Below are positions 27,918-36,878 of a DNA stretch of 64,000 nucleotides, one piece after another. The first letter of the stretch is position 1; each line of letters begins with the position of its first letter. The translations under genes were made by a program, and so were the position numbers. The stretch lies in NCBI RefSeq assembly GCF_024320785.1, contig NZ_JANDBC010000001.1, positions 268,617 through 332,616 on the forward strand. Direction: 5' to 3'. The notes below the pieces were generated by a model. That model searched no databases and was not told the DNA's origin. It saw only the letters and a program-made list of their open reading frames with translations. The DNA comes from Gracilimonas sediminicola. Its GTDB lineage: Bacteria; Bacteroidota; Rhodothermia; Balneolales; Balneolaceae.

Positions 27918-28493
27918 ATGGATTATTTCGCACACGAAACGGCTGTTATTGATGATGGTGCTGTCATCGGAAAGGGAACCAAAATATGGCATTTCACCCA
28001 TGTAATGCCTGATGCCGAGCTGGGAGAAAACTGCAACCTGGGCCAGAACGTCGTTGTTTCACCAAAAGTAAAACTTGGTCGCAACGTAAAGGTTCAGAAC
28101 AATGTATCCATTTACACGGGTGTGATCTGCGAAGATGATGTCTTCCTGGGACCTTCCATGGTGTTCACCAATATCGTAAATCCCAGAAGTGCTGTCGTCC
28201 GGCGGGATGAGTATGTGGAAACGCAGGTGAGAAAAGGTGCTTCCATCGGGGCCAACGCTACTGTTATCTGTGGAAATGAACTGGGCAAGTATTGTTTGAT
28301 TGGTGCCGGAGCCGTAATCACGAAGCCGGTTCCTCCCTATGCGTTAATGGTTGGAAATCCCGCCAAACAAATTGGATGGGTCAGCGAATTCGGGCACCGT
28401 CTGCACTTTGGGGATGACGGCAGAGCCACTTGTCCGGAATCGGGAGATCAGTATCGGCTGCTTGGCGGAGAAGTAACAAAAGGCGAAAATTAG
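27918..28493 (+). CDS. Left-handed beta-helix acetyltransferase (WbpD/WlbB-like)
   Basis: A 191-residue hexapeptide-repeat acyltransferase. The start MDYFAHETAVIDDGAVIGKGTKIWHFTHV is the family N-terminus; the frame also opens at a TTG 33 bp upstream. The repeats (GENCNLGQNVVVSPKVKLGRNVKVQNNVSI) and the active-site region YTGVICEDDVFLGPSMVFTNIVNPRSAV match UDP-2-acetamido-3-amino-2,3-dideoxy-glucuronate N-acetyltransferases of O-antigen synthesis (WbpD/WlbB). The C-terminal extension (FGHRLHFGDDGRATCPESGDQYRL) is also typical of that branch. No other sugar-nucleotide genes are adjacent. It overlaps the convergent Smr gene by 4 bp. Confidence 0.85.
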   Translation: MDYFAHETAVIDDGAVIGKGTKIWHFTHVMPDAELGENCNLGQNVVVSPKVKLGRNVKVQNNVSIYTGVICEDDVFLGPSMVFTNIVNPRSAVVRRDEYVETQVRKGASIGANATVICGNELGKYCLIGAGAVITKPVPPYALMVGNPAKQIGWVSEFGHRLHFGDDGRATCPESGDQYRLLGGEVTKGEN

Positions 28494-28765
28494 CCTTTAA
28501 CCAATTCAGCAACTGTCGCCCCCCATCCGCTCCGGTCACTGGCCAGACTGTATGATTCCACATGCGGGTTTCGATCCAACAAACTGTGCACGGTTCGTCT
28601 CAACACCCCTTTTCCCTTCCCATGGATAATTCGGATTGAATAAATCTCTTTTTCCCGGCAGGCCTCTATGTAATCCGGTATCAAATCCCCCAGTTCTTTC
28701 GGATTAAAGAGATGTAAATCAAGGACTCCGTTAATTGGTATTTCGATAGGGTCTGGTTCGTTCAT
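28490..28765 (-). CDS. Smr-domain protein
   Basis: A 91-residue single Smr domain: LDLHLFNP (LDLH/LDxH motif), IRIIHGKGKGVLR (HGxGxGxL motif) and a C-terminal WGATVAELVKG strand. Smr domains are nucleic-acid endonucleases/nickases, found alone or at the C-terminus of MutS2. The start codon overlaps the first unit of a ten-copy heptamer array. Its 5' leader is therefore repeat DNA, and expression could vary with copy number. Confidence 0.88.
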   Translation of the reverse strand: MNEPDPIEIPINGVLDLHLFNPKELGDLIPDYIEACREKEIYSIRIIHGKGKGVLRRTVHSLLDRNPHVESYSLASDRSGWGATVAELVKG

Positions 28766-28833
28766 TCGTTATTCGTTATTCGTTATTCGTTATTCGTTAT
28801 TCGTTATTCGTTATTCGTTATTCGTTATTCGTT
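28764..28833. repeat. Heptamer tandem array (ATTCGTT)10
   Basis: Ten uninterrupted ATTCGTT units begin at the start codon of the Smr gene and fill its leader. A copy-number change of one unit shifts spacing by 7 bp. Confidence 0.97.
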
Positions 28834-28853
28834 CTTGGTCACTGATAACTGTT

Positions 28854-28888
28854 CACTGGTCACTGGTCACTGGTCACTGGTCACTGGT
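28854..28888. repeat. Heptamer tandem array (CACTGGT)5
   Basis: Five exact CACTGGT units. The last base overlaps the TGA stop codon of the Dabb gene (28888-28890). The same unit recurs, phase-shifted, in the array upstream of that gene. Confidence 0.97.
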
Positions 28889-29196
28889 CACTTAACATAG
28901 TCCACAACCTTTCTTTCTGTCACTACTTTCTTAATAAAATCCACTACTTTCTGATGGTCGGGGTGAACCGCGTAGGCTTTAAGGTCTTCTTCAGATGTAC
29001 ATTCCGTTGTCAAAACCACATCACAAATTGCCTGATCGTTTCCTTCCATTATATTGATGCCCACTTCCGCACTGATCAATTCCTCAATTTTATTGGGCAG
29101 ATCTTCCAGCAGTTTCTTCATCACTTCTGCATTCTCATCTTTGGTTTTACCTTCAGCTACTTCTTTAAGCTTCCACATTACTACATGTTTGATCAT
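28888..29196 (-). CDS. Dabb (stress-responsive A/B barrel) protein
   Basis: A 102-residue dimeric alpha/beta-barrel domain protein: MIKHVVMWKLKE, AEVGINIMEGNDQAICDVVLTTECTSEEDLKAYAVHPDHQKVV and KVVTERKVVDYVK. Members have varied or unknown roles, including stress response in plants and cyclase activity in some pathways. The gene is boxed in by heptamer arrays on both sides; the stop codon lies in one and the other starts 3 bp upstream of the start codon. Confidence 0.9.
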   Translation of the reverse strand: MIKHVVMWKLKEVAEGKTKDENAEVMKKLLEDLPNKIEELISAEVGINIMEGNDQAICDVVLTTECTSEEDLKAYAVHPDHQKVVDFIKKVVTERKVVDYVK

Positions 29197-29199
29197 ATT

Positions 29200-29290
29200 T
29201 TAGGTGTTAGGTGTTAGGTGTTAGTCGTTAGTCGTTAGTCGTTAGTCGTTGGTCGTTGGTCGTTAGTCACTGGTCACTGGTCACTGGTCA
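29200..29290. repeat. Graded heptamer array, 13 contiguous units
   Basis: Thirteen 7-bp units in unbroken register: three TTAGGTG, four TTAGTCG, two TTGGTCG, one TTAGTCA and three CTGGTCA. The units change stepwise along the array, as expected for expansion with point mutation. The array lies 3 bp upstream of the Dabb start codon (minus strand) and 177 bp before the likely folE start. Confidence 0.97.
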
Positions 29291-29466
29291 TGAATATCTA
29301 TTTAAACCATCGTAATTCCCAAAGTACGGCCTTTCAAAATGCAATGTTCCTTGTTCAAGGTTCGAAGTTCTCCCGCTGTCAATTAATAGCAGGAACCCTT
29401 AACTTTGGGGTTCTGTTTAAATGGCACAGGCTCGTCCTGTTCTCCAAGATTTATAAATCAGAAATA

Positions 29467-30153
29467 TTGAAAACATTGGATTTAGATAAAATCACTGCCG
29501 AAGAGATCGGCGAAGACCACATCAGCAACGGAGTTAACACTCCCCTGCGTGATGATGCTTTTGAAAAAACCGACGAAGAGAAAATTGAAATTATTCAAGA
29601 GCATTTCGCAGAAATAATGCATGCTTTGGGGCTCGACTTAACCGACGACAGCCTGAAAGGCACCCCATACCGTGTGGCAAAGATGTATGTTAAAGAAATT
29701 TTTGAGGGATTGAATCCCAAGAATAAGCCGGTAGCCCGTCAGTTTAATAACAATTACGACTATCAGGGTATGCTTGTGGAAAAAAACATTCAGGTGACTT
29801 CTTTTTGTGAACACCACTTTCTTCCCTTCATCGGGAAAGCCCATGTTGGATATATTTCTTCCGGCAAAAAAGTGATCGGACTTTCAAAAATCAACCGAAT
29901 TGTAGATTACTACTCCCGCCGACCTCAGGTTCAGGAGCGACTCACCCTACAAATTGCCGATGAACTGCAGGAAGCGTTAGAAACAGACGATGTAGCTGTT
30001 TTTATAGACAGCAAGCACCTGTGCGTTTCAACCCGAGGCATTAAAGACCAGAGCAGCAGTACCATTACGGCTGAATATCGCGGCGCCTTCCAAAATGAAG
30101 ACACCCAACAGAAATTCATCGATTACATTACAACCAACACCGAGATCCAATAA
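29467..30153 (+). CDS. folE: GTP cyclohydrolase I
   Basis: Zinc enzyme opening GTP to 7,8-dihydroneopterin triphosphate, the first step of folate/pterin synthesis. Signature stretches are GTPYRVAKMYVKEIFEGL, TSFCEHHFLPFIGKAHVGYI (zinc Cys and His), GLSKINRIVDYYSRRPQVQERLT and KHLCVSTRGIKDQSS (second zinc Cys). No ATG lies close to the conserved part. The nearest in-frame starts are TTG codons at 29467 (MKTLDLDK, 228 residues) and 29476; the only upstream ATG (29290) would add 59 residues that do not look like FolE. The leader contains a possible hairpin (GGAACCC..GGGGTTC near 29392-29415). cysS begins 5 bp after the stop. Confidence 0.9.
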   Translation: MKTLDLDKITAEEIGEDHISNGVNTPLRDDAFEKTDEEKIEIIQEHFAEIMHALGLDLTDDSLKGTPYRVAKMYVKEIFEGLNPKNKPVARQFNNNYDYQGMLVEKNIQVTSFCEHHFLPFIGKAHVGYISSGKKVIGLSKINRIVDYYSRRPQVQERLTLQIADELQEALETDDVAVFIDSKHLCVSTRGIKDQSSSTITAEYRGAFQNEDTQQKFIDYITTNTEIQ

Positions 30154-30158
30154 TCGCT

Positions 30159-31625
30159 GTGGCTGAAAAAGGCACCCAACAACTTCACGTTTACAACACC
30201 CTCTCCCGAAAGAAAGAACCGTTTGAACCACTGAACCCGCCTCATGTGGGCATGTATGTTTGTGGTCCCACGGTGTATGGAGATGCTCACCTGGGTCATG
30301 CCAAAAGCTATGTCTCTTTCGATGTGGTGCTTCGCTATCTCCGTTATTTGGGATATAAAGTACGCTATGTTCAGAACATCACCGACGTAGGTCATTTAGT
30401 GGATGACGCTGAAGAAGGTGAAGACAAACTCAGCAAGCAGGCGCGTATTGAGAAAGTACAGCCCATGGAAATTGCCGAGAAGTACACTTATACCTACTTC
30501 CGGGATATGGATGCACTGAATGTACTCCGGCCAGATATTGCACCTCGCGCAACGGGACATATCCCAGAGCAGATTGCCATGGTGAAAAAGCTGATCGAAA
30601 ACGGCCATGCTTATGAGGTAAACGGAAATGTCTATTTTGATGTATCCTCCGATGAGGAATACGGCAAGCTGAGTGGTCGTAAAACCGAAGATGCTGAATC
30701 AGGAACCCGTGTTGAAACGGCTTCCGATAAGAAGAGTCCGGAAGATTTTGCCCTTTGGAAGAAAGCGGAAGATAAGCACATCATGAAGTGGGATTCACCA
30801 TGGGGAGTTGGCTATCCGGGCTGGCATATTGAATGTTCGGCTATGAGTACCAAGTATCTTGGAGAAAGTTTTGATATTCATGGCGGCGGACTCGAAAATC
30901 AGTTTCCGCACCATGAATGTGAAATTGCCCAAGCCGAATGTGCTCATGATAAAAACTTTGTGAAATACTGGCTGCATAATAACATGGTAACGCTGGAAGG
31001 CCAGAAGATGGGGAAATCGCTTGGAAATGCGATTAACCTGCATGAGTTTTTTACGGGTGATCATAAACTTCTGACCCGAGCCTGGCCACCGGAAGTCATT
31101 CGGTTCTTCCTGCTTCAAAGTCATTACCGAAGCACTACTGATTTTTCTGAAGAGGCTTTATCCGGAGCTGAATCCGGCTTGAAGAACCTTCACTCCATGA
31201 TACAGACTATCGAACAAACAGAGCCCGGTGATGGAAAGGAATTTGATCTAAAGAGCTTTAAAGAAGCATTTGAGTCATCGATGAATGATGATTTCAACTC
31301 GGCTCAGGCTATCGCCATTTTGTTTGAGAAGCTGAAGGAAATCCGAAAGCGTATCAACGATGGAAACTCACCTTCTAACCTGGATGAGATAAAAGTATTT
31401 CTGCACAGCGTTGTGGAAGAAGTGCTCGGAATTTGGCCGAAGGAGGAAGCCGGCAGAGACGAACAATTAACCAGCGATTTAATTGAGATGTTAATTGAGA
31501 TTCGTAAGGATGCCAGAGCCAATAAGAATTTTGAGCTTTCAGACAAAATCCGGGACGACCTGAACGAACTGGGTGTTCAGCTTATGGACGGCAAAGATGG
31601 TACTTCCTTCGAAATTGACAAATGA
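30159..31625 (+). CDS. cysS: Cysteinyl-tRNA synthetase
   Basis: Class I aminoacyl-tRNA synthetase, 488 residues from a GTG start. The HIGH motif is HLGH (44-47) within [21 protein letters not shown], the zinc site is in [10 protein letters not shown], and the KMSKS motif appears as KMGKSLGN. The C-terminal DALR-like and extension domains are present, so length is normal. The gene follows folE by 5 bp and overlaps yidD by 4 bp, giving a folE-cysS-yidD operon. Confidence 0.98.
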   Translation: MAEKGTQQLHVYNTLSRKKEPFEPLNPPHVGMYVCGPTVYGDAHLGHAKSYVSFDVVLRYLRYLGYKVRYVQNITDVGHLVDDAEEGEDKLSKQARIEKVQPMEIAEKYTYTYFRDMDALNVLRPDIAPRATGHIPEQIAMVKKLIENGHAYEVNGNVYFDVSSDEEYGKLSGRKTEDAESGTRVETASDKKSPEDFALWKKAEDKHIMKWDSPWGVGYPGWHIECSAMSTKYLGESFDIHGGGLENQFPHHECEIAQAECAHDKNFVKYWLHNNMVTLEGQKMGKSLGNAINLHEFFTGDHKLLTRAWPPEVIRFFLLQSHYRSTTDFSEEALSGAESGLKNLHSMIQTIEQTEPGDGKEFDLKSFKEAFESSMNDDFNSAQAIAILFEKLKEIRKRINDGNSPSNLDEIKVFLHSVVEEVLGIWPKEEAGRDEQLTSDLIEMLIEIRKDARANKNFELSDKIRDDLNELGVQLMDGKDGTSFEIDK

Positions 31626-31897
31626 ACTGGCTGAGCAACATATTCAGCCTGTTGATTGTCAGCTTAGTGAAATTTTATCAGGCAGCTATATCACCCTGGT
31701 TGGGAAAAAGTTGCCGATACTCCCCCACTTGTTCCCGTTACATGATTGAGGCGGTTGAAGAATGGGGACCTTTAAAAGGATTTTGGATGGGCATTAAACG
31801 AATCGGGCGATGCCATCCCTGGGGCGGTGATGGATATGATCCGGTTCCTAAAAAAACATCGAATACAGAACAAGAAACAACGAACAACGAACTTTAG
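31622..31897 (+). CDS. yidD: Membrane protein insertion efficiency factor YidD
   Basis: A 91-residue YidD (Haemolysin/DUF37) protein: amphipathic N-terminus, [53 protein letters not shown] with the conserved cysteines. It assists YidC-dependent membrane insertion at the inner membrane. The usual neighbours rpmH/rnpA/yidC are absent; here it is coupled to cysS by a 4-bp overlap. Confidence 0.95.
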   Translation: MNWLSNIFSLLIVSLVKFYQAAISPWLGKSCRYSPTCSRYMIEAVEEWGPLKGFWMGIKRIGRCHPWGGDGYDPVPKKTSNTEQETTNNEL

Positions 31898-31961
31898 ATT
31901 ATTCGGTCATTCAGAGTGAAAGTGAAGAATCTTCAAAACTCAGATTGACTAACCACCTATT

Positions 31962-32444
31962 ATGGCAAACATCACATTCAAAGAACGAAAAACTGTAGAA
32001 CAAGTTGAAGAAGGAACCGAGCTGGCTCCTAAATTCCAGGAAGACGGACTGATTCCTGTAGTAACCACCGATTACGAATCCGGTGAATTGCTGATGCACG
32101 GTTATATGAACGAGGAAGCCTTCAAGAAGACCATCGAACTGGGCGAAGCTGTGTATTACAGCCGAAGCCGTGAAACGCTATGGCATAAAGGCGCCACATC
32201 CGGGCTCACTCAAATCATCAAAGAAATGCGCATTGATGATGATCAGGATTGTGTATGGCTGCGGGTAGAAGTACAGGGTAATGGCGCAAGCTGCCACGTA
32301 GGATATCGCTCCTGCTTCTACCGGAGTGTACCCACCGGCGAAGAATTTTCGCAGAAAGATGGAGAGCTAAACTTTGAGGAAGACGAAAAAGTCTTTGATC
32401 CCAAAGAAGTATATGGTGATGCACCAAATCCCACCAAGCTCTGA
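31962..32444 (+). CDS. hisI: Phosphoribosyl-AMP cyclohydrolase
   Basis: Third step of histidine synthesis (opening of the PR-AMP purine ring). Diagnostic segments: [45 protein letters not shown], the aspartate metal cluster [12 protein letters not shown] and [17 protein letters not shown]. The 160-residue length indicates HisI alone, without the HisE pyrophosphohydrolase domain common in HisIE fusions. A terminator follows directly. Confidence 0.96.
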   Translation: MANITFKERKTVEQVEEGTELAPKFQEDGLIPVVTTDYESGELLMHGYMNEEAFKKTIELGEAVYYSRSRETLWHKGATSGLTQIIKEMRIDDDQDCVWLRVEVQGNGASCHVGYRSCFYRSVPTGEEFSQKDGELNFEEDEKVFDPKEVYGDAPNPTKL

Positions 32445-32470
32445 TTTTTGATTTAGTTAGATTTTAAAAT

Positions 32471-32503
32471 AGCCCGGATTCTTAACTGAGTCCGGGCTTT
32501 TCT
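32471..32503 (+). terminator. Terminator after hisI
   Basis: AGCCCGGA pairs with TCCGGGCT over a short loop, followed by a T-rich run. Confidence 0.85.
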
Positions 32504-32523
32504 TTTTCTTAAAAGCACTTCAA

Positions 32524-32557
32524 TAAAAAAACCCGAACTCCAAAAGGAGCCGGGTTC
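32524..32557 (-). terminator. Terminator of the CMD-family gene
   Basis: On the minus strand AACCCGGCTCC pairs with GGAGTTCGGGTT (one bulge/mismatch), followed by TTTTTT. Confidence 0.8.
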
Positions 32558-32581
32558 ATAGTGTTAAATCAGGAGAGAAAT

Positions 32582-33139
32582 TTAAGCCGGTTCAAACTCC
32601 ATTCGCTCTGGTTCGAATGCTTCATCTAACGGGGTGTCTGCTAAATGATTAGTGTAATTACTGATGGCTTTAAGGGCAATAATCAGGTTTATTTCCAGGG
32701 CATTTTGTTTGGTATATCCTGCATCGAGGAATGCCTGAGCGTCTGCATCTGACAGGTGTCCGCGGTTTTGTACGGCTTTTCTTGTGTATGTAACAAGGGC
32801 ATCAAATTTTTCATCCGGTAATGGTTCTCCATTTCGGACAGCTGTTACAATATCCTCATTCGTATTCAACTGGTTTTTGAGTATGGTTGAATGGATGGCT
32901 GAGCAGTAATGGCATTCGTTTTCAATGCTTACAGCTAATATAGCCAGCTGCTGTTCTTTAGGGGAGAAACTGGTGTTTCCTACAATTTCATCCAGCTTTA
33001 AATAGCCTTCCAGAACGGCCGGGGCTTCCGCAAATTCTCCCAGCAGATTGGGAACAAAACCGAATTTCTCTTTTGCTCCTTTTAGAAATGGTTGTGCTGA
33101 TTCCGGTGCGTTCTCTTCGTTATAAATAGTAAAGTCCAT
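32582..33139 (-). CDS. Carboxymuconolactone decarboxylase-family (AhpD-like) protein
   Basis: A 185-residue all-helical CMD protein. The active site ECHYCSAIHS holds the CxxC-x-x-H triad of AhpD-type alkylhydroperoxidases, preceded by FSPKEQQLAILAVSIEN. Such proteins are thiol peroxidases or redox relays. The second CMD half (residues 120-165, NALEINLIIALKAISNYTNHL) is intact. It lies downstream of a thioredoxin-like gene on the same strand, with a 175-bp gap that shows no gene. Confidence 0.9.
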   Translation of the reverse strand: MDFTIYNEENAPESAQPFLKGAKEKFGFVPNLLGEFAEAPAVLEGYLKLDEIVGNTSFSPKEQQLAILAVSIENECHYCSAIHSTILKNQLNTNEDIVTAVRNGEPLPDEKFDALVTYTRKAVQNRGHLSDADAQAFLDAGYTKQNALEINLIIALKAISNYTNHLADTPLDEAFEPERMEFEPA

Positions 33140-33314
33140 AATCGTAATTCTTAATTAATAGTAATTCTTCTTTTCATTGTAATAGTACACGGGATTGATG
33201 GGTTAGCCGGAATAGATATTACCCGGTGGTACCTGAGAAAAGAACAATCACACTGATAGGAAATGCTTATATGGAAATCTAATACTCTGGGTGAGACTTT
33301 AGTTTGGCCGGAAT

Positions 33315-33836
33315 TTACTGGTTTACTGAAATTGAATCCCGGTACTCTTCCAGGGATGACCGCTCCCATGCATCTGATTGGATATACTTCAGCAATACCC
33401 ATAACTCCTCTACATCCATGAACCCGGGTTTACTCCCAATTATGGTATGATCGGGCTGTAGGAAAATAGTCGTCGGCGTAGCATTCAATTTCATCTTTTT
33501 GCTGAACGCTTTGGAAGTCATCCTTTGTCCGTTAAACGTGAGTTTTTCTTTTGATTCGATATCGATGCGAACGGGGTAAAAGTAAGTGCTCAGTAAAGAT
33601 TGTATAGTTGAGTCGGTAAAAACCTCGCGGTGCATTCTCTTGCAGATCCCACACCAATCCGCTTCCATAAACAAGAAGAGGTCTTTCTCGTTTTCAGCGG
33701 TTAGTTGTCTTGCTTCTTCAAAATCATACCACTGCATAGCTGCAGTCGCATTTTGTTGCCCGTGAGCCGGACAGGCTCCAACTAATAGAAGCACCATCAC
33801 CGTAAAAAACTTACATGAGTTATTCGCCGGTGCCAT
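33315..33836 (-). CDS. Secreted thioredoxin-fold protein
   Basis: A 173-residue protein. I chose the ATG giving MAPANNSCKFFTVMVLLLVGACPAHG because it starts a signal or lipoprotein-like peptide (LVGAC could be a lipobox). The mature domain is a DUF255/thioredoxin_7 fold with FLFMEADWCGICKRMHREVF (CxxC as CGIC) and cis-Pro NATPTTIFLQ. It is probably a periplasmic thiol reductase or metal-handling protein. It overlaps the end of the upstream outer-membrane protein gene by 17 bp on the same strand. Confidence 0.87.
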   Translation of the reverse strand: MAPANNSCKFFTVMVLLLVGACPAHGQQNATAAMQWYDFEEARQLTAENEKDLFLFMEADWCGICKRMHREVFTDSTIQSLLSTYFYPVRIDIESKEKLTFNGQRMTSKAFSKKMKLNATPTTIFLQPDHTIIGSKPGFMDVEELWVLLKYIQSDAWERSSLEEYRDSISVNQ

Positions 33837-34824
33837 AGATAAATCCGTTTTGGTTTGGGCTGAAACTGAAGAAAACAGAAGCAGATAACACAAAAGATGT
33901 GGTTGGCTGGGTTCCGTTCAGCTGCTGATAAACCGGCAGCTCTCCATAAACACGCAGGTTAACCCAATCATGTACCTGATAGCCAACTCCGGTTTTAACG
34001 CTAAGCCATTCCCCTCCGGTATTTGGCAGGCGAAAATCGTTAAGCTGATCCCGGGTAGTACTGCGGAATTTAATCTGTCCATCATACGACCATCGGTCCC
34101 ACATTGCACCTGATACACCGGCAATTGCTACGAATTCGTTGCCAAATGTATAGTTATCCGACTCATTGAATCGCTCCGCGGTTCCGGTGTATCTATAGCT
34201 CCCGTTCAGAAACACATTCATATTCAGGGTTCTTATGGCACGGGATACAAACATCCATCCTACCCCATCCCATGCTCCGGTTCCGGGCTGCATATCTGCA
34301 TTTAAGGCTACATTATTCGCTTCCAGAGAAGTAGTACCAAAAGGAATTTTTGCACCGACTCCCAAACTAAACTGGTAGGGGTTCCATAAATCCTGATTTA
34401 TGAGGTGATACTTCATCATCACCATTCCATCCCCTATTCCGCTCGTAGTTATGGTGCTGGAATTCCCCTGGGTTTGCAGTCCGGTAGTTCGGCTTTTTTC
34501 TATATAGGTAAAAGTGCCGGTAACACTCAGTCTGTCACTGATTCCATAACTCAACTCAAGCAATGCCGTGTTGGTAATTCTTTCCTGAGTTCGGTTATTC
34601 AACTCATTTGCACCGCTGTATAAGCTTGAAATATTATTGTACTCCCAGGTCAAGCCACCCATAAAGCCTCCACCGGGTACCGTTGCAAAATTCTGAGAGC
34701 TTATAAGCGGAGCTCCTGCACAACTGCAGGTTTGAGCTTGAAGAACGGGATTATACACCGACATCAACAAAATGACGAGGGATGCTAAACCGGAAAATTC
34801 AATTGCGGGAGACCCCGAACTCAT
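33820..34824 (-). CDS. Outer-membrane beta-barrel protein, cysteine-bearing N-terminus
   Basis: A 334-residue protein from the ATG giving MSSGSPAIEF; 18 further codons upstream are open but look non-coding. A signal segment ends near VLQAQ, directly followed by TCSCAGAPLIS, a two-cysteine motif at the mature N-terminus. The rest is amphipathic beta-strands (ALLELSYGISDRLSVTGTFTYI, YQFSLGVGAKIPFGTTS, YGELPVYQQL). The family resembles transporters of unknown substrate found next to thioredoxin genes. Coupling to the thioredoxin gene suggests the CxC motif may be kept reduced or metal-loaded by it. Confidence 0.75.
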   Translation of the reverse strand: MSSGSPAIEFSGLASLVILLMSVYNPVLQAQTCSCAGAPLISSQNFATVPGGGFMGGLTWEYNNISSLYSGANELNNRTQERITNTALLELSYGISDRLSVTGTFTYIEKSRTTGLQTQGNSSTITTSGIGDGMVMMKYHLINQDLWNPYQFSLGVGAKIPFGTTSLEANNVALNADMQPGTGAWDGVGWMFVSRAIRTLNMNVFLNGSYRYTGTAERFNESDNYTFGNEFVAIAGVSGAMWDRWSYDGQIKFRSTTRDQLNDFRLPNTGGEWLSVKTGVGYQVHDWVNLRVYGELPVYQQLNGTQPTTSFVLSASVFFSFSPNQNGFIYGTGE

Positions 34825-34981
34825 AATTATTACAGCTTTAGAATTAATACACCAACTAACTGTGATGTACAGACGCAATGCAGCACTATCCTCTTACCAA
34901 AATGGAATTGCGTAAGATTTTTAAGATTGTATGCATCATAACTTTAGATTATACAATTTTAATGCACCAACAAAACCAGAT

Positions 34982-36124
34982 ATGCTCAGACAGCTATTCC
35001 CTATAATTTTTGTATTTGGAGTATTTTTCGGTGCTTGCAATCAGGTCAGTACGGATTCTGAATCCAACACTGAAACCCCGGATGATCCCGATTCGGAATG
35101 GCTCATCCCCTCCGATGAAATAGTTGATGGCGGCCCGGGAAAAGATGGAATCCCCTCCGTTGATGACCCTCAGTTTGCACCCGTAAGTGAGATCAATTAC
35201 ATACAAGACGATCGGTTAGTGATAGGATTAAAAGTGGGCAATGAAGTCAGAGCTTATCCTCACCAGATTTTAGACTGGCATGAAATTATTAATGATGAAA
35301 TCGGAGACACCTACTTCTCCGTTATCTATTGTCCCCTTACGGGAACCGGGATCGTACTGGATCGGGTGATTGAAGATGAGGTTACAGAGTTTGGCGTTTC
35401 AGGGTTATTGTTCAGAAACAATCTAATTGCCTACGACCGCAAAACAGATACGCACTATTCTCAAATGCAGCTCCGGGGAGTAAAAGGTCCACTGAAAGGA
35501 GAAACTCTGGATTCTTCTTTTTCTACTGTCCAAACTACTTGGAAGACCTGGAAAGCCATGTATCCGGAATCAAAAGTAGTTACCAAAGAAACCGGATTTG
35601 GAAGATTCTATAACGGCTATGCCTATGGAGAAAGTTATTTAACCGATGAAGACTATATCCTCTTCCCTGTAAAGCATGAAAACGACCGACTGCCCGGAAA
35701 AACGGTGGTTCATGCCTTTCTGCCTGAAGATGTAACCGGCAACCCCGGTGATGAACTGGATGTGAGGGTTTTTGCGAAGAATGAAATGTCGGAAGAGATC
35801 AGTGTCTTAAATGAAGACTACGCCGGTAATCATATTGTGGCTGCCGGGAGTCAAACTCACGGATTTGTGGTCAGCTTCAGGAGAGAATTATCTGACGGAA
35901 CCATCCCCGATTTTGAGTCTATACAAGATGAACTACCTGTTATTATGACTGACGCAGAAGGTAATAAATGGAATATTTTTGGTGAGGCGATAAGCGGCCC
36001 CAGAGAAGGCGAAACCTTAACCCCAACCAAGTCTTACGATGGATATTGGTTCGCCATAGCTGATATGTTTCCCAATGCATGTGTGTACCCAAGTACCGGT
36101 TGTAAGGGGTATGTGGATAGATGA
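34982..36124 (+). CDS. DUF3179 lipoprotein
   Basis: A 380-residue exported protein from MLRQLFPIIFVFGVFFGAC, whose FFGAC forms a lipobox with the lipidated cysteine at residue 19. The body matches DUF3179: VIGLKVGNEVRAYPHQILDWHEIINDEI, YCPLTGTGIVLDR, VSGLLFRNNLIAYDRKTDTHYSQM and W..W...YP. Function is unknown; the conserved histidine and cysteine (DWHEI, YCPLTG) hint at a metal or redox role. It diverges from the OMP-thioredoxin pair. Confidence 0.9.
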   Translation: MLRQLFPIIFVFGVFFGACNQVSTDSESNTETPDDPDSEWLIPSDEIVDGGPGKDGIPSVDDPQFAPVSEINYIQDDRLVIGLKVGNEVRAYPHQILDWHEIINDEIGDTYFSVIYCPLTGTGIVLDRVIEDEVTEFGVSGLLFRNNLIAYDRKTDTHYSQMQLRGVKGPLKGETLDSSFSTVQTTWKTWKAMYPESKVVTKETGFGRFYNGYAYGESYLTDEDYILFPVKHENDRLPGKTVVHAFLPEDVTGNPGDELDVRVFAKNEMSEEISVLNEDYAGNHIVAAGSQTHGFVVSFRRELSDGTIPDFESIQDELPVIMTDAEGNKWNIFGEAISGPREGETLTPTKSYDGYWFAIADMFPNACVYPSTGCKGYVDR

Positions 36125-36164
36125 TGCCCACCAATCACCAAAGAATCCTATACGATACTTAATA

Positions 36165-36878
36165 TCATTGCTTCAAAATCTCATCCCGTACCACTTTGCT
36201 ATAGGTCTGCCCTATGGGTATTTCATGCTCATCCACGGTAATTGTATTTCCCTGAATGGTTTTGATTTTGCTTACCGCTACAATGAAAGAACGATGTACC
36301 CTCAAAAATGAAGGTTGAGGAAGCAGCTCTTCCAAATCTGAAATCTTTTCGTGAACCAAAAGCTCTTCCCCCTTCATACCTAAAGAAGAGTAATTCCCTT
36401 TGGCTTCCACATACAAAATATCATCCATGTTCACCTGATGGTATTCCTTATCACCCTTTACAAAAAAGCGCGCCGGCGACTTCCCCCCTTCTTCTTGCTG
36501 ATGCTCTTTTACACCTGTATCTGAAGATGTTGAGGAAACCGCTTTATTAACCGCCTTCAGAAAACGCTCAAAACTGAACGGCTTAACCAGATAATCTTCC
36601 ACCGCCAACTCAAAGCCCTCAAGAGCATGTTCTTTGTAGGCCGTGGTTACAATTACCTTTGGCGGATTCTGAAGAGTGCGAAGGAAGTCAAAGCCTTTGA
36701 GTTTGGGCATGTTCAAATCAAGGAACATCAAATCCGCTTTGTTCGAGTTCAGCCACTCCATTGCTTCCAGCGCGTCGTAGCACTGAGCCACTACCTCGAG
36801 GTGAGGGAGCCGCCCACAAAAGGTGCTTACCAGGTCGTGAGCCAGTGGTTCGTCATCTACAATTATACATTTGATCAT
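36165..36878 (-). CDS. LytTR-family response regulator
   Basis: A 237-residue DNA-binding regulator. The receiver domain (MIKCIIVDDEPLAHDLV) has the phospho-acceptor aspartate in LMFLDLNMPKLKG and the switch lysine in DYLVKPFSF. The LytTR DNA-binding domain follows (FFVKGDKEYHQVNMDDILYVEAKGNYSSL, FLRVHRSFIVAVSKIKTI). It overlaps the sensor kinase by 4 bp, forming a two-component operon that points away from the adjacent ABC/M1-peptidase genes. Confidence 0.95.
   Translation of the reverse strand: MIKCIIVDDEPLAHDLVSTFCGRLPHLEVVAQCYDALEAMEWLNSNKADLMFLDLNMPKLKGFDFLRTLQNPPKVIVTTAYKEHALEGFELAVEDYLVKPFSFERFLKAVNKAVSSTSSDTGVKEHQQEEGGKSPARFFVKGDKEYHQVNMDDILYVEAKGNYSSLGMKGEELLVHEKISDLEELLPQPSFLRVHRSFIVAVSKIKTIQGNTITVDEHEIPIGQTYSKVVRDEILKQ

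Noticed and set aside
28764-29290. Short repeats considered as a CRISPR array
   Set aside because: Units are 7 bp, contiguous and without spacers, and no cas genes are present; these are simple tandem repeats.
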